Of a stretch of 64,000 nt of DNA, positions 32,428 through 40,489 are shown piece after piece. Numbering within the stretch: position 1 is the stretch's first letter; each line of letters begins with the position of its first letter. Source of the stretch: Planctomycetota bacterium (lineage in GTDB: Bacteria; Planctomycetota; Uabimicrobiia; Uabimicrobiales; Uabimicrobiaceae); contig JAJDCR010000111.1 in the NCBI GenBank assembly GCA_029260735.1, forward strand, positions 20,623 through 84,622, given 5' to 3'. The notes under the pieces were generated by a model, which did not search any database, was not told where the DNA came from, and saw nothing but the letters and a program-made list of their open reading frames with translations. The position numbers and the translations under genes were made by a program.

Positions 32428-35202
32428 CTAACCCTCAATCTTCTCAATTTTCTTCTCAACTTTCTTTTTAGTAAAAAGAAAAGGCAAAAAGTGCATGTTT
32501 GAGGTAAACCAGTAAGATATCAGCAAAAACCAGCCCGTATCCCCTTCTTTTAAGTCAAATTTCAGGTCCAAGAGAAAACAGAACATTAACCCCACTACTC
32601 CCCAAACAATCATATTTATTATAATCAACGAAACGTTCCCAACGACGAACATCGATTGACCAGAAACGGGTTCCCATTTAGGAAAGCTATACTCTTGAAA
32701 TGAGCTTTCCAAGCAAGGAAAAGAAGAGCTGTCTTCTTGCCAACGACGAAAGACTTCTTGTCCTTTTTTCTCCTTTTTCTGTCTAAGACTATATTCTTTT
32801 TCGATAGGGAATGGAGAAGAAAAGCTAAACTTTCCTTCTTCTTGTGATTCTTCGTCTCGCCAATGGATATAGATTCTTTCATTTTTGGTTAGACTGGGAT
32901 AGCCTGATTCTATTTTGCAATCTCGGATTTGATTCTTTTTAAGAACGAAGTGGGTTTCTTCTCCACGAAAGACTAGGGAGTCTTGGCGTAGAAGAAAAAT
33001 GCCCATATCCCAAGCAGTAAAACCTTCGTAGGTTTTTAGCTCAGAGTCAGGAACTATGCCAGTAAAAAACACTTGCTCTGAAATTAAGTCAGTATTTTTT
33101 TCTTGAAACCGTTTCCAAAACTGGTTTTTGATTTTTTCATTAAAGCGTAAGTTTAAGCGAAGAACAGTAAAATAAGAAAGAGCTGGGATGAGAAAAACTC
33201 CTACTCCATAGATTATCCACTTTAGTATTCCCTCCCAGGCACTGTATTCTACCCATAGGGCTAAGACAACAGGAGGGAAAAGCATCAAGAACATTTGAAT
33301 TTTTCCCTGTTTCTTCAAATAGCTCTGTTTATTTGCAGAAGAAAAGAGCTTACCAGGAGTTTCGTTTTCTGCTCTTTCTTGTTTTTCTTTTTTAGGATCT
33401 GCTTTTTCAGGAATAGAGTAACGAGAAGTGTCGTCATCTGCTTTTCCCAAGATTTCCAGGAGTTGATTTTCTTCTATTTTTTGATCCCTAGCTAAATGAC
33501 GGGCTATTTTGAGGATTTTACGATGCTGGTAAAGTATCTCACTCCAACCTTTTTTCCAATGCTTGGGAGTAGAGAAGTAGAAACGATGAATTTTAGCTTG
33601 GGCCGTAATAAAAGCTTCTGGATTTCCACTTATCTCCATTGTTTCTTGGTATATTTTACGGTGTTGAGATTGGTAAATGTAGTAGCAAAGAATTGTAGCA
33701 AACAACGAAAGTAAAAAAGTTCCTACAAAAATCATTTTGACAGAGGAAAGAGAGAGGTTCATGCGAGCTGCTATTGTTTGCCCCTCAGCGGGAATCAAGA
33801 AAATGGAGAGTGTAACAATCGCGAAGGCAAACAAAAATATCCCGGCAAAAACTCCGAACAAAATACAAGCTCTTAGTCGTAAACTCTTTTTGAAATACAA
33901 TAGACGATATGTCACAAAGGCATCAAATTCTGCTTTGGACAAACTTTCTACAATATATTCACTAAATTGAAAAATGAAACGAGTGATAATTATGGGCTGA
34001 GGAGCCCGAGCAGTCGGAAGCATGGATATTTGCAAGAACTCCCGATTGAGAAGCTCTTTTCCCAGAGCAAAAATTTTCTCATGAACCTCTCCTTTGCCAA
34101 CGACAGAAGCAGAAAGATAGCGAATCCAAAGGGCCACTGTGACAAAGAGAGTGACAAGAGAAATGCCCAAGAACTCTTGCCAATTTTCCGCCTGTTGTTT
34201 GTAGGCAAGGTGAGTCGCTAAAAAGACAAAAACTGTTCCGACAAAAGAGAAAAAACAAAGAGTTTTAAGAATCACTCCCGATCGAACTCCTGGAACTAGC
34301 TTACGCCAAACAGACTGAGATAAGAAAGTACAAACCAATTGAGTGAGTAAGGGAAGTCCAAGAAGAAAAAGAGCGGAGAGTAAATGACCAGGAAGAAGCA
34401 CTTGGTGAGGCAAAGGTTCATGGGCAATAAGAAGAGAAATGTTTAGAACAATGTTTCCAAACAACCACCAAAGCCAAAGTCCAATAGAACAAGTTGTCGA
34501 TAGATAGCGCAAGACACAACAAGCAAAACCTTTAGCTTCGCTGCTAGGAGCATAAAGAAAAGATTTACGAACTACTATTAAGGTCCACAAGAGAAAAAAC
34601 AATAAAATTATAAGGGGAGAAAGTAAATAAAAAAATAGCCGCTGGATGGTTTCTCGCTGATACAGAAAAGAGAAAGCCAAATGAGGTATTCTCTGATGAG
34701 TTGCTATTTTGTATGAGTAATTTCCCTCTGCTTGGTGAAAAATTTTGGGAAAATTTCCTTTAGCGGAGGGAGGAAGCTCCAAATGTACAGAAAACTCATT
34801 TACTTGGAATGTTTGGCAAGCTTCCAAAAGAGAATTTAATCGAAGCTTTCCTTCAACTTTCCAAGACTTTGAAGAAAAAACTTTGGGCCGATTTAAATAG
34901 AGATAATGATATTCTCCCATATCCTGCTCAATGGAAGAAAATTCCCACTCTTCGAATTTAGTGGTCGCCAAAAAAACACCGACAGCTTCTTTCAGAGCAT
35001 TAAATTGTTCAGGTTGAGTTTTGCCTATGGCATAAATATCAAAATAAAAATCTACTCCTCCATAAATATCTAAACTCAAATACAAATTTGCATAAGGGGA
35101 AATTTTAGGAGGGAGTTGAACATCGGGTTTTTTTGCTGCTTCAGCTCCCAGCAATAAAACAAAGAAAAAGCAAAAAATAGTGGTCGCTTGAGAAAATTTC
35201 AT
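32428..35202 (-). CDS. Multi-pass membrane protein resembling an M48 peptidase without the metal site
   Basis: Encodes 924 residues with a signal peptide (1-22), an extracytoplasmic domain to about residue 185, and about ten membrane helices. Around 403-439 the layout PIIITRFIFQ ... LSKAEFDAFVTYRLLYFKK parallels the M48 pattern (IIITRGLL ... LSxxELxAVLAHELxH) but has no HExxH. A segment near 555-600 resembles the region after the active site. The C-terminal part (about 730-800) looks like a small PH-type beta domain, followed by two more helices. It is probably a pseudo-peptidase; function unknown. It is divergent from the following secreted gene. Confidence 0.75.
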   Translation of the reverse strand: MKFSQATTIFCFFFVLLLGAEAAKKPDVQLPPKISPYANLYLSLDIYGGVDFYFDIYAIGKTQPEQFNALKEAVGVFLATTKFEEWEFSSIEQDMGEYHYLYLNRPKVFSSKSWKVEGKLRLNSLLEACQTFQVNEFSVHLELPPSAKGNFPKIFHQAEGNYSYKIATHQRIPHLAFSFLYQRETIQRLFFYLLSPLIILLFFLLWTLIVVRKSFLYAPSSEAKGFACCVLRYLSTTCSIGLWLWWLFGNIVLNISLLIAHEPLPHQVLLPGHLLSALFLLGLPLLTQLVCTFLSQSVWRKLVPGVRSGVILKTLCFFSFVGTVFVFLATHLAYKQQAENWQEFLGISLVTLFVTVALWIRYLSASVVGKGEVHEKIFALGKELLNREFLQISMLPTARAPQPIIITRFIFQFSEYIVESLSKAEFDAFVTYRLLYFKKSLRLRACILFGVFAGIFLFAFAIVTLSIFLIPAEGQTIAARMNLSLSSVKMIFVGTFLLSLFATILCYYIYQSQHRKIYQETMEISGNPEAFITAQAKIHRFYFSTPKHWKKGWSEILYQHRKILKIARHLARDQKIEENQLLEILGKADDDTSRYSIPEKADPKKEKQERAENETPGKLFSSANKQSYLKKQGKIQMFLMLFPPVVLALWVEYSAWEGILKWIIYGVGVFLIPALSYFTVLRLNLRFNEKIKNQFWKRFQEKNTDLISEQVFFTGIVPDSELKTYEGFTAWDMGIFLLRQDSLVFRGEETHFVLKKNQIRDCKIESGYPSLTKNERIYIHWRDEESQEEGKFSFSSPFPIEKEYSLRQKKEKKGQEVFRRWQEDSSSFPCLESSFQEYSFPKWEPVSGQSMFVVGNVSLIIINMIVWGVVGLMFCFLLDLKFDLKEGDTGWFLLISYWFTSNMHFLPFLFTKKKVEKKIEKIEG

Positions 35203-35509
35203 CGGGTGCTTTCTGTTTTTTTAGTAGTGACATATATCCTAATATTTATAGGATGTCACCAAGAGTGACACATAGACTTTAGCTTCTAGCAGATATTTTT
35301 ATTTTACTTATTTTTTGGCTTTGCGCATCTTTTTTTTAAGAATTCTTTGCTCTTACTTGACATATTTTCTTATTTGTTATAAAATATAAGATACCAAATA
35401 TGTTTTTGAAATTTTAAAAATAAACTAAGGTGTGTGATTTATTTAACTCTATTTAATTTAAAGTCTAATTTTAAATCGCACCCTAGGCCTATCTCAACAG
35501 GAGAATGCC
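35203..35509. other. Divergent intergenic region with GTGACA palindromes
   Basis: This AT-rich gap of 307 bases lies between the minus-strand membrane-protein gene and the plus-strand secreted protein. A perfect TGTCAC-CAAGA-GTGACA inverted repeat is at 35254-35270. A further GTGACAT copy lies near 35227, which gives three half-sites within about 45 bases. This could be an operator for either gene. No ORF is supported. Confidence 0.4.
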
Positions 35510-36070
35510 ATGAGAAATATTATTTTTTTAGCTCTATTTGCTTTCGTTTTAAATTGTGTTGTAGTTGCTCAAGAATGTGGGCCTGACGGTAACGTTGCCG
35601 CTAATTGTGATACTCCTGCCGTTGCTAGTGGTTGTGATACTCCTACCAAAGCTGGTTGTGGACCTAATGGAGATCTTGATGCTTTCCCTACATTTAATCC
35701 CGTTAATTTTTTAGACCGCAGCGTACCAGTTAATTTAGGTACAGGAAATTTTTCTGCATCTAATCCAACCGATGCTAATTTCCAAGCGGTTATGGGAGAT
35801 TACTACAGCGAAAGTGACATTTGCGAAGTGCAAGCAGCTAACTGCGCTCCTAATGCTAGCGTAAACGCTGAAAACTGCGCTCCTACTGCTAGTGTAAACG
35901 CTGAAAACTGTGCTCCTAATGCTAGCGTAAACGCTGAAAATTGTGCTCCTACTGCTAATGTTAACGCTGAAAATTGCGATCCTACCACTAGTTCTGTAGC
36001 TAGCAATGCAGCAAACTGTGTTGATGACCCAACTTGTTTAACCGGAGCAGAATTTGTTATTGGTTGCTAA
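35510..36070 (+). CDS. Secreted Cys-rich protein with 11-residue tandem repeats
   Basis: Encodes 186 residues. A signal peptide (about 1-20, ending VVVAQ) is followed by paired-Cys segments (ECGPDGNVAANCDTP, SGCDTPTKAGC) and then, from about residue 111, four tandem 11-residue units of the type NCAPNASVNAE/NCAPTASVNAE, followed by a decayed fifth. The Asn/Thr alternation makes a 22-residue higher-order unit. Two short Cys-containing stretches end the protein. AGGAGAA precedes the ATG. It has no recognised family and is likely a small envelope or extracellular protein. A terminator follows. Confidence 0.85.
   Translation: MRNIIFLALFAFVLNCVVVAQECGPDGNVAANCDTPAVASGCDTPTKAGCGPNGDLDAFPTFNPVNFLDRSVPVNLGTGNFSASNPTDANFQAVMGDYYSESDICEVQAANCAPNASVNAENCAPTASVNAENCAPNASVNAENCAPTANVNAENCDPTTSSVASNAANCVDDPTCLTGAEFVIGC
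35840..35971 (+). repeat. Four tandem 33-bp in-frame repeats
   Basis: Four copies of a 33-base unit (first copy starts AACTGCGCTCCTAATGCTAG) encode NCAP(N/T)ASVNAE-type units. Copies 1 and 3 match each other better than 2 and 4, so the unit probably duplicated as 66 bases. Substitutions are largely synonymous, which suggests purifying selection on the protein. Confidence 0.85.
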
Positions 36071-36095
36071 ACAAGTAGCATAAAAGATTTTCGTT

Positions 36096-36126
36096 AAAAA
36101 AGAGAGATTGCATTTCCTCTTTTTTT
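36096..36126 (+). terminator. Intrinsic terminator after the Cys-repeat gene
   Basis: AAAAAAGAG (36096-36104) pairs with CTCTTTTTT (36117-36125) across a 12-base loop. The stem's own T run provides the tail on the plus strand. It ends transcription of the upstream short gene, separating it from the next operon. Confidence 0.7.
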
Positions 36127-36242
36127 GAGAGGGCGGAACCATTGCTCCAGTACCAAAAACGAGGTGCTTTGTGGCAGTTGTTTCGCCCTTCTCTTATCCC
36201 CGACCCCTTGCGGCAGATTTTCTACTATCTCTGGTGCTACTT

Positions 36243-37415
36243 ATGAGAAAAATTTTATTTCCCTTTATTCTCTCCTTTGTTTTAGCATTCATCTCTATCC
36301 ATCCTCTCTTTGGTCGAGAAATTATCAAAATCAAAAACTTGGATTTAGATACTCTTCTCTTTGTTTTTCGAATAGAAGCTCAACACGAAAGAACAATTGC
36401 TCGTGGTGATAAAGAAGAGCTTCAAAAAATTTTCAAAGCTAAGGGATACAATCTCTCCGAAGAAATTGCCATATCTTTTTCAGCCCAGCAATATTGGGAG
36501 CTAAAAGACAACCAACATGAACAGAGTTACCTCATAAAGAAAAATCTTCTGGGCTATGATGTCTTTGTCCGGCCTCCTTGGTGGGATTATCTATCTTTGG
36601 GAGTACAAGGCCAAATAGAAACTGCCTTTATGGCAGATGCTCTCCGTATGAACGTTTCTATCTACTATGAAAACAACCTTGTAAAGGAATACCCATTTTT
36701 TCTTTCAGATGTTATTTCTTCGTCTGAAAATGGTATTTTTGAAAAGCGCTGGGGAGCACTTAACCAAGCAACTCAATCTATATCCCCAGGGATATATAAA
36801 ATTAAATGGGAATTTTTGTGGTCAGAACAAGCTCCTGTTTTCCAAGAAAAATGGAAAAAACGCTTTGGTACTTTTGCTCCCATGTCGGAAGAAAAATTAA
36901 TTCGCATGGGAAGTAAAAATGACTCTGAAGAATACCGAAGAAAGAGTCAAGGTTTTTATCTATCTCAAATAAAAATTTTAAACGGTCTCTACCTAAATCT
37001 AAAAACTCAAGAACAAAAAATTATTCAAAGATACGCCAGTAAAAATAGGGTTCCTGTTGAAACTTGGGAAAAGTGGATAAAAACGTTCTATCAAAAAATC
37101 GAACAAGAGCAAAAAACCTTACATAACTACACAAATAACCATTTTCCTTTGTGCTATCCTAAAACTCAAGGTGCTCTTTTAGCCTATTGTCGCATTTTAT
37201 TTCGTCTAGCACGGTCTTCTCAGGCCACCGTTCAAAAGATATATCAACTCAACCTTCAAGAACGCTACCTAGATCCAGATGCGACCCACAACCTCAATAT
37301 GATGGAACAACATATTCGAAATTTACACAACAAATGTGCCCGAGAAATGAGAATGGATTTAGCGACAGAACTGGGCTATAATCCACCTCCTCAACTTTCT
37401 TCTCAGCAAAACTAG
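36243..37415 (+). CDS. Secreted protein of unknown function, first gene of pseudopilin operon
   Basis: The start ATG 36243 (MRKILFPFILSF) is chosen because it begins a clean signal peptide (about 1-24); a longer frame from 36171 would bury it. The product has 390 residues. A beta-rich N-terminal domain (to about 200) with Trp/Tyr-rich strands (FVRPPWWDYLSLG) precedes a C-terminal helical region with coiled character (LKTQEQKIIQRYASKNR). No family is recognised. It is 22 bases before the GspK-like gene and almost certainly in the same operon. Confidence 0.75.
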   Translation: MRKILFPFILSFVLAFISIHPLFGREIIKIKNLDLDTLLFVFRIEAQHERTIARGDKEELQKIFKAKGYNLSEEIAISFSAQQYWELKDNQHEQSYLIKKNLLGYDVFVRPPWWDYLSLGVQGQIETAFMADALRMNVSIYYENNLVKEYPFFLSDVISSSENGIFEKRWGALNQATQSISPGIYKIKWEFLWSEQAPVFQEKWKKRFGTFAPMSEEKLIRMGSKNDSEEYRRKSQGFYLSQIKILNGLYLNLKTQEQKIIQRYASKNRVPVETWEKWIKTFYQKIEQEQKTLHNYTNNHFPLCYPKTQGALLAYCRILFRLARSSQATVQKIYQLNLQERYLDPDATHNLNMMEQHIRNLHNKCAREMRMDLATELGYNPPPQLSSQQN

Positions 37416-37437
37416 GAAAAGGTGAGAAAGGAAATCT

Positions 37438-40400
37438 ATGAACATTCGCAAATTTCCTCGAAAAAAATATCAATCCCAAGGCATAACTTTAATCCTTACC
37501 GTTGGCATTTTGCTTATGCTTTCCATTATGGGAGTAACTTTCGTTCGCTTAGCTGCTTACGATAGAGCAGCCACCGACAATAATGCCCTTCTTTTGGACG
37601 CAAGACTAACAGCTTTAGCCGGAATAGAACAAGCCGTAACTCATATTCAAGAAAGACTCGCTTTGGGGCAAGAAATTGATAACACAATTATCTACCCTGA
37701 AAACTCTGATCCTAACTTGAAAACGGCCGTTCTAAATAAAGAAGATGTTTCTCTTCACTCCGGAATTCTCAATGGAAAATTCTCATTCTCAGGTTTAGTG
37801 GGAAGTCCCGAGAATGGTCAAATTCGAGGTCGCTATGATTTCGGAGGAAACTTCTACGCTCTAAAAATCGAAAGCGAAGCAGGAAAACTCAATGTTAACG
37901 GATACATTACTGAGGACACAACCAAGCAAGCTGTTTCCAATCAAGTTCTCCGTAACATTTTGATTTCTTTAGCAAGCAACTGTAGCTTAGATGACGCTAG
38001 TGCTGCCGCGGATGCTATTGTCACAAGAACAATTGAAAACGAAAAAAGATTTCGCTCTAAACAAGAACTAAAAGATATTCTAGAGCGTTTAGAAGAAGAA
38101 GCTGATGCCAAGGATGAGTTTATCCGTAATCTTACTTGTGATACTCCAGTCAATCGAAAAACTTGGGGAGTTCATAAAAACGGCCAAAGAGAAATCGCAG
38201 AAGTATCTTCCTTTTATCGAGAATTTCGAGCTCCCGTGAACATCAACACAGTTTCCTCAGAATTGCTAAATTCCTTAATTACAAATATAGACGCTACTGC
38301 TGTTCTCTACTCCGTAAATGTAGTTTCTGATCAAAACGATGTTTTCGGAAAAAGACTCGAAACAAATATCCAAGACAATCCTCTAACTTTCGCCATCGAT
38401 TTCTCTGATACAGGAGTTAACGTCGATGGAATTGTCGATGAAATTCGTTCTTTTGTCCCTTTTCGCGACCAAGAAGACTTAGAATCATTTATTGATGATA
38501 ATTTTACAGGAACAACATTTTTTCCGGGTGCTCCTAGCGGTGTAAATGCCAATGAGTGGTTTCAAGCCTGGAAAGATACCTTAAAAAGCAACTTTAATCC
38601 CAATGTTGTCGAAGGTTTTTGGAATCCTAATGGCCCTTCTTATCGTCGGGTTTCTCGTGCTTATCTTTTTGATCGAGCAGCCAACGAGATTGGCCAATGT
38701 AATCCTGGTCACACTGCAGATCTATCTTTTTTCAACCTTGGTCCGATTGAAATAGAATCTTTGGCTCGTATTACTTCGGAAAATGGCGAACGTACCTTAG
38801 CAGAAGTTCAAGTCACTGCTCTCATTGAATTTGGAGAAGTTTTACACCATACTTCTCAACAAGATTTTGAAAATGGAACCCAGGTTCATCAAAATACCCA
38901 TACTTTCCCGAATAATACACGACAACAGCAAACGGGGAATGTTTTTGATAATATTGCCGGAGGAGTAGAACCACGACCTCGTCCTGCCGATTTGGGTCTC
39001 TATGATAGTGGAGATACCTTTGTCAATCTTCAACCGTTTAAGTCTTTCCAAACGGATGGACAACTGTTAACCGATTTCAGTTATTTTGGCGGCACTACTA
39101 ATCAAGGATTGTCTCTAAGTTGGCATGTTCCTCCTAAAGTGAATACCGATCAAGTTATGACCGCTCTTTCGATTGGAGCTGCTACCCGAAATCAAACCGT
39201 CCAGTTAGCAAGAAATCACTTAACCCATGAAGGAATTCTTTCTCGCAGAGCTCAATACAGTAGTCGCAATGCCAGCCGATATTTTGCCACTTATGCCTTT
39301 TCACAAAAAAGCATGGACAATAGCTCTAATAATGATTTTCGAGGTGTCAATAAAATCGACGAAACTCATTTAGCTAACTACCAAGGAGCAATTGAAATGT
39401 GGGTTAAGCTGGATGAAAATCCCGGAGACGATATAAATCCGGGATTAAGCTATGGAATATTGGGAACTACGACAAAAAATCGACTGCGTAACGGTTTTTT
39501 TAACCCTGTTCAAGAACAACTCGCCGACTATACCCAAGAAGGTCCTCTACGTAATGGAAAGTTTCATGAAGGAACTCAAATGTACCTTTATGTAAACAGT
39601 TTTGGCAAACTCCGGCTTTCTCGACTTTATTATGCTTATTGCTTTACCAAGGAAATACCAAACTCCCAAACTCAAAGACACTACGGAACTATTTTTCCCG
39701 AGGATTTAGATAAAAGTGGTGTTTTAAATCGCAACTATGTCCGCAGTGACGTAGAAGTAGACGTTAGCGGAGGAGAACTAGATTGGAAAGCACATGAGTG
39801 GCACCACATTCGTTTAACTTGGGACGATTCTATTGGTCAAGTAGAGCTCCATTTAGATGGACAGCTTTTTGATGATATTCTTTCTCCAACCGATGGCTCC
39901 GAAAGTCGTGGATTCACAGTTCTTAACGAAATAGATCCTCGCGACATTATGTTTATTAATGGCTATTTTCGAGAAGAGGCTGTTGCCGGGGGGTACTTTG
40001 CTTTTGATACCCAAGTTCACTATCCAGGAAATGGAACCATTGATCGTTTTACTTCCTACGACTCCACCGACGAAGGTGCTTATGCTTCGCGCTACTTTTC
40101 TAGTAGTGTTTATCAAAACAGTTTTCAAATTCCTGAAAATGCTATTTTGGGACCTATCGAGTGGGTTTCTTACTCTAGTATAAGGCGGGATCCTTCTGAC
40201 TATACTCAAAACTCAAATGTTACGATGACAGTTTCTGTAGAGAACACCGAGGGAGAAATTCTTGCTCCTTACCAAGGGGCTCCGGGAATCCAAACCCAGA
40301 GACTAATTCCCTCTACAGTAACTTCTGCTCTGAAGGATAGTGTAGTTAGGTATAGTAGTAATTTTCAGGTGGGAGAAAAACGAGCCAACGATCGAGGTTT

Positions 40401-40479
40401 GGAATGCCCCACTTTAGACTCGGTATCTCTTGTCGTCTTATATACTTCTCCTAAATACTTGGACATTTCGACTCCATAG
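37438..40479 (+). CDS. GspK-like minor pseudopilin with C-terminal LamG-type domain
   Basis: Encodes 1013 residues. The N-terminus has a basic leader ending in Gly15, then ITLILTVGILLML. This is a prepilin cleavage site without Glu5, as in GspK/PilX. The first 350 residues carry GspK features: LTALAGIEQAV, helix-hairpin-helix-like LRNILISLASNCSLDDASAAADAI, and KLNVN/VNINTVSSELLNSLI. From about 645 to 835 a concanavalin/LamG-type domain follows (GAIEMWVKLDENP, HEWHHIRLTWDDSIGQVELHLDG). The combination is unusual. AAAGGA precedes the ATG. The next gene begins ten bases after the stop. Confidence 0.85.
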   Translation: MNIRKFPRKKYQSQGITLILTVGILLMLSIMGVTFVRLAAYDRAATDNNALLLDARLTALAGIEQAVTHIQERLALGQEIDNTIIYPENSDPNLKTAVLNKEDVSLHSGILNGKFSFSGLVGSPENGQIRGRYDFGGNFYALKIESEAGKLNVNGYITEDTTKQAVSNQVLRNILISLASNCSLDDASAAADAIVTRTIENEKRFRSKQELKDILERLEEEADAKDEFIRNLTCDTPVNRKTWGVHKNGQREIAEVSSFYREFRAPVNINTVSSELLNSLITNIDATAVLYSVNVVSDQNDVFGKRLETNIQDNPLTFAIDFSDTGVNVDGIVDEIRSFVPFRDQEDLESFIDDNFTGTTFFPGAPSGVNANEWFQAWKDTLKSNFNPNVVEGFWNPNGPSYRRVSRAYLFDRAANEIGQCNPGHTADLSFFNLGPIEIESLARITSENGERTLAEVQVTALIEFGEVLHHTSQQDFENGTQVHQNTHTFPNNTRQQQTGNVFDNIAGGVEPRPRPADLGLYDSGDTFVNLQPFKSFQTDGQLLTDFSYFGGTTNQGLSLSWHVPPKVNTDQVMTALSIGAATRNQTVQLARNHLTHEGILSRRAQYSSRNASRYFATYAFSQKSMDNSSNNDFRGVNKIDETHLANYQGAIEMWVKLDENPGDDINPGLSYGILGTTTKNRLRNGFFNPVQEQLADYTQEGPLRNGKFHEGTQMYLYVNSFGKLRLSRLYYAYCFTKEIPNSQTQRHYGTIFPEDLDKSGVLNRNYVRSDVEVDVSGGELDWKAHEWHHIRLTWDDSIGQVELHLDGQLFDDILSPTDGSESRGFTVLNEIDPRDIMFINGYFREEAVAGGYFAFDTQVHYPGNGTIDRFTSYDSTDEGAYASRYFSSSVYQNSFQIPENAILGPIEWVSYSSIRRDPSDYTQNSNVTMTVSVENTEGEILAPYQGAPGIQTQRLIPSTVTSALKDSVVRYSSNFQVGEKRANDRGLECPTLDSVSLVVLYTSPKYLDISTP

Positions 40480-40489
40480 GCAAAATAAC

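Noticed and set aside
35803..36006. An antisense frame with repeated AVGAQFSAFTL units
   Set aside because: It is the mirror image of the 33-bp repeat in the Cys-repeat gene. It lacks a start context and ends inside the true gene.
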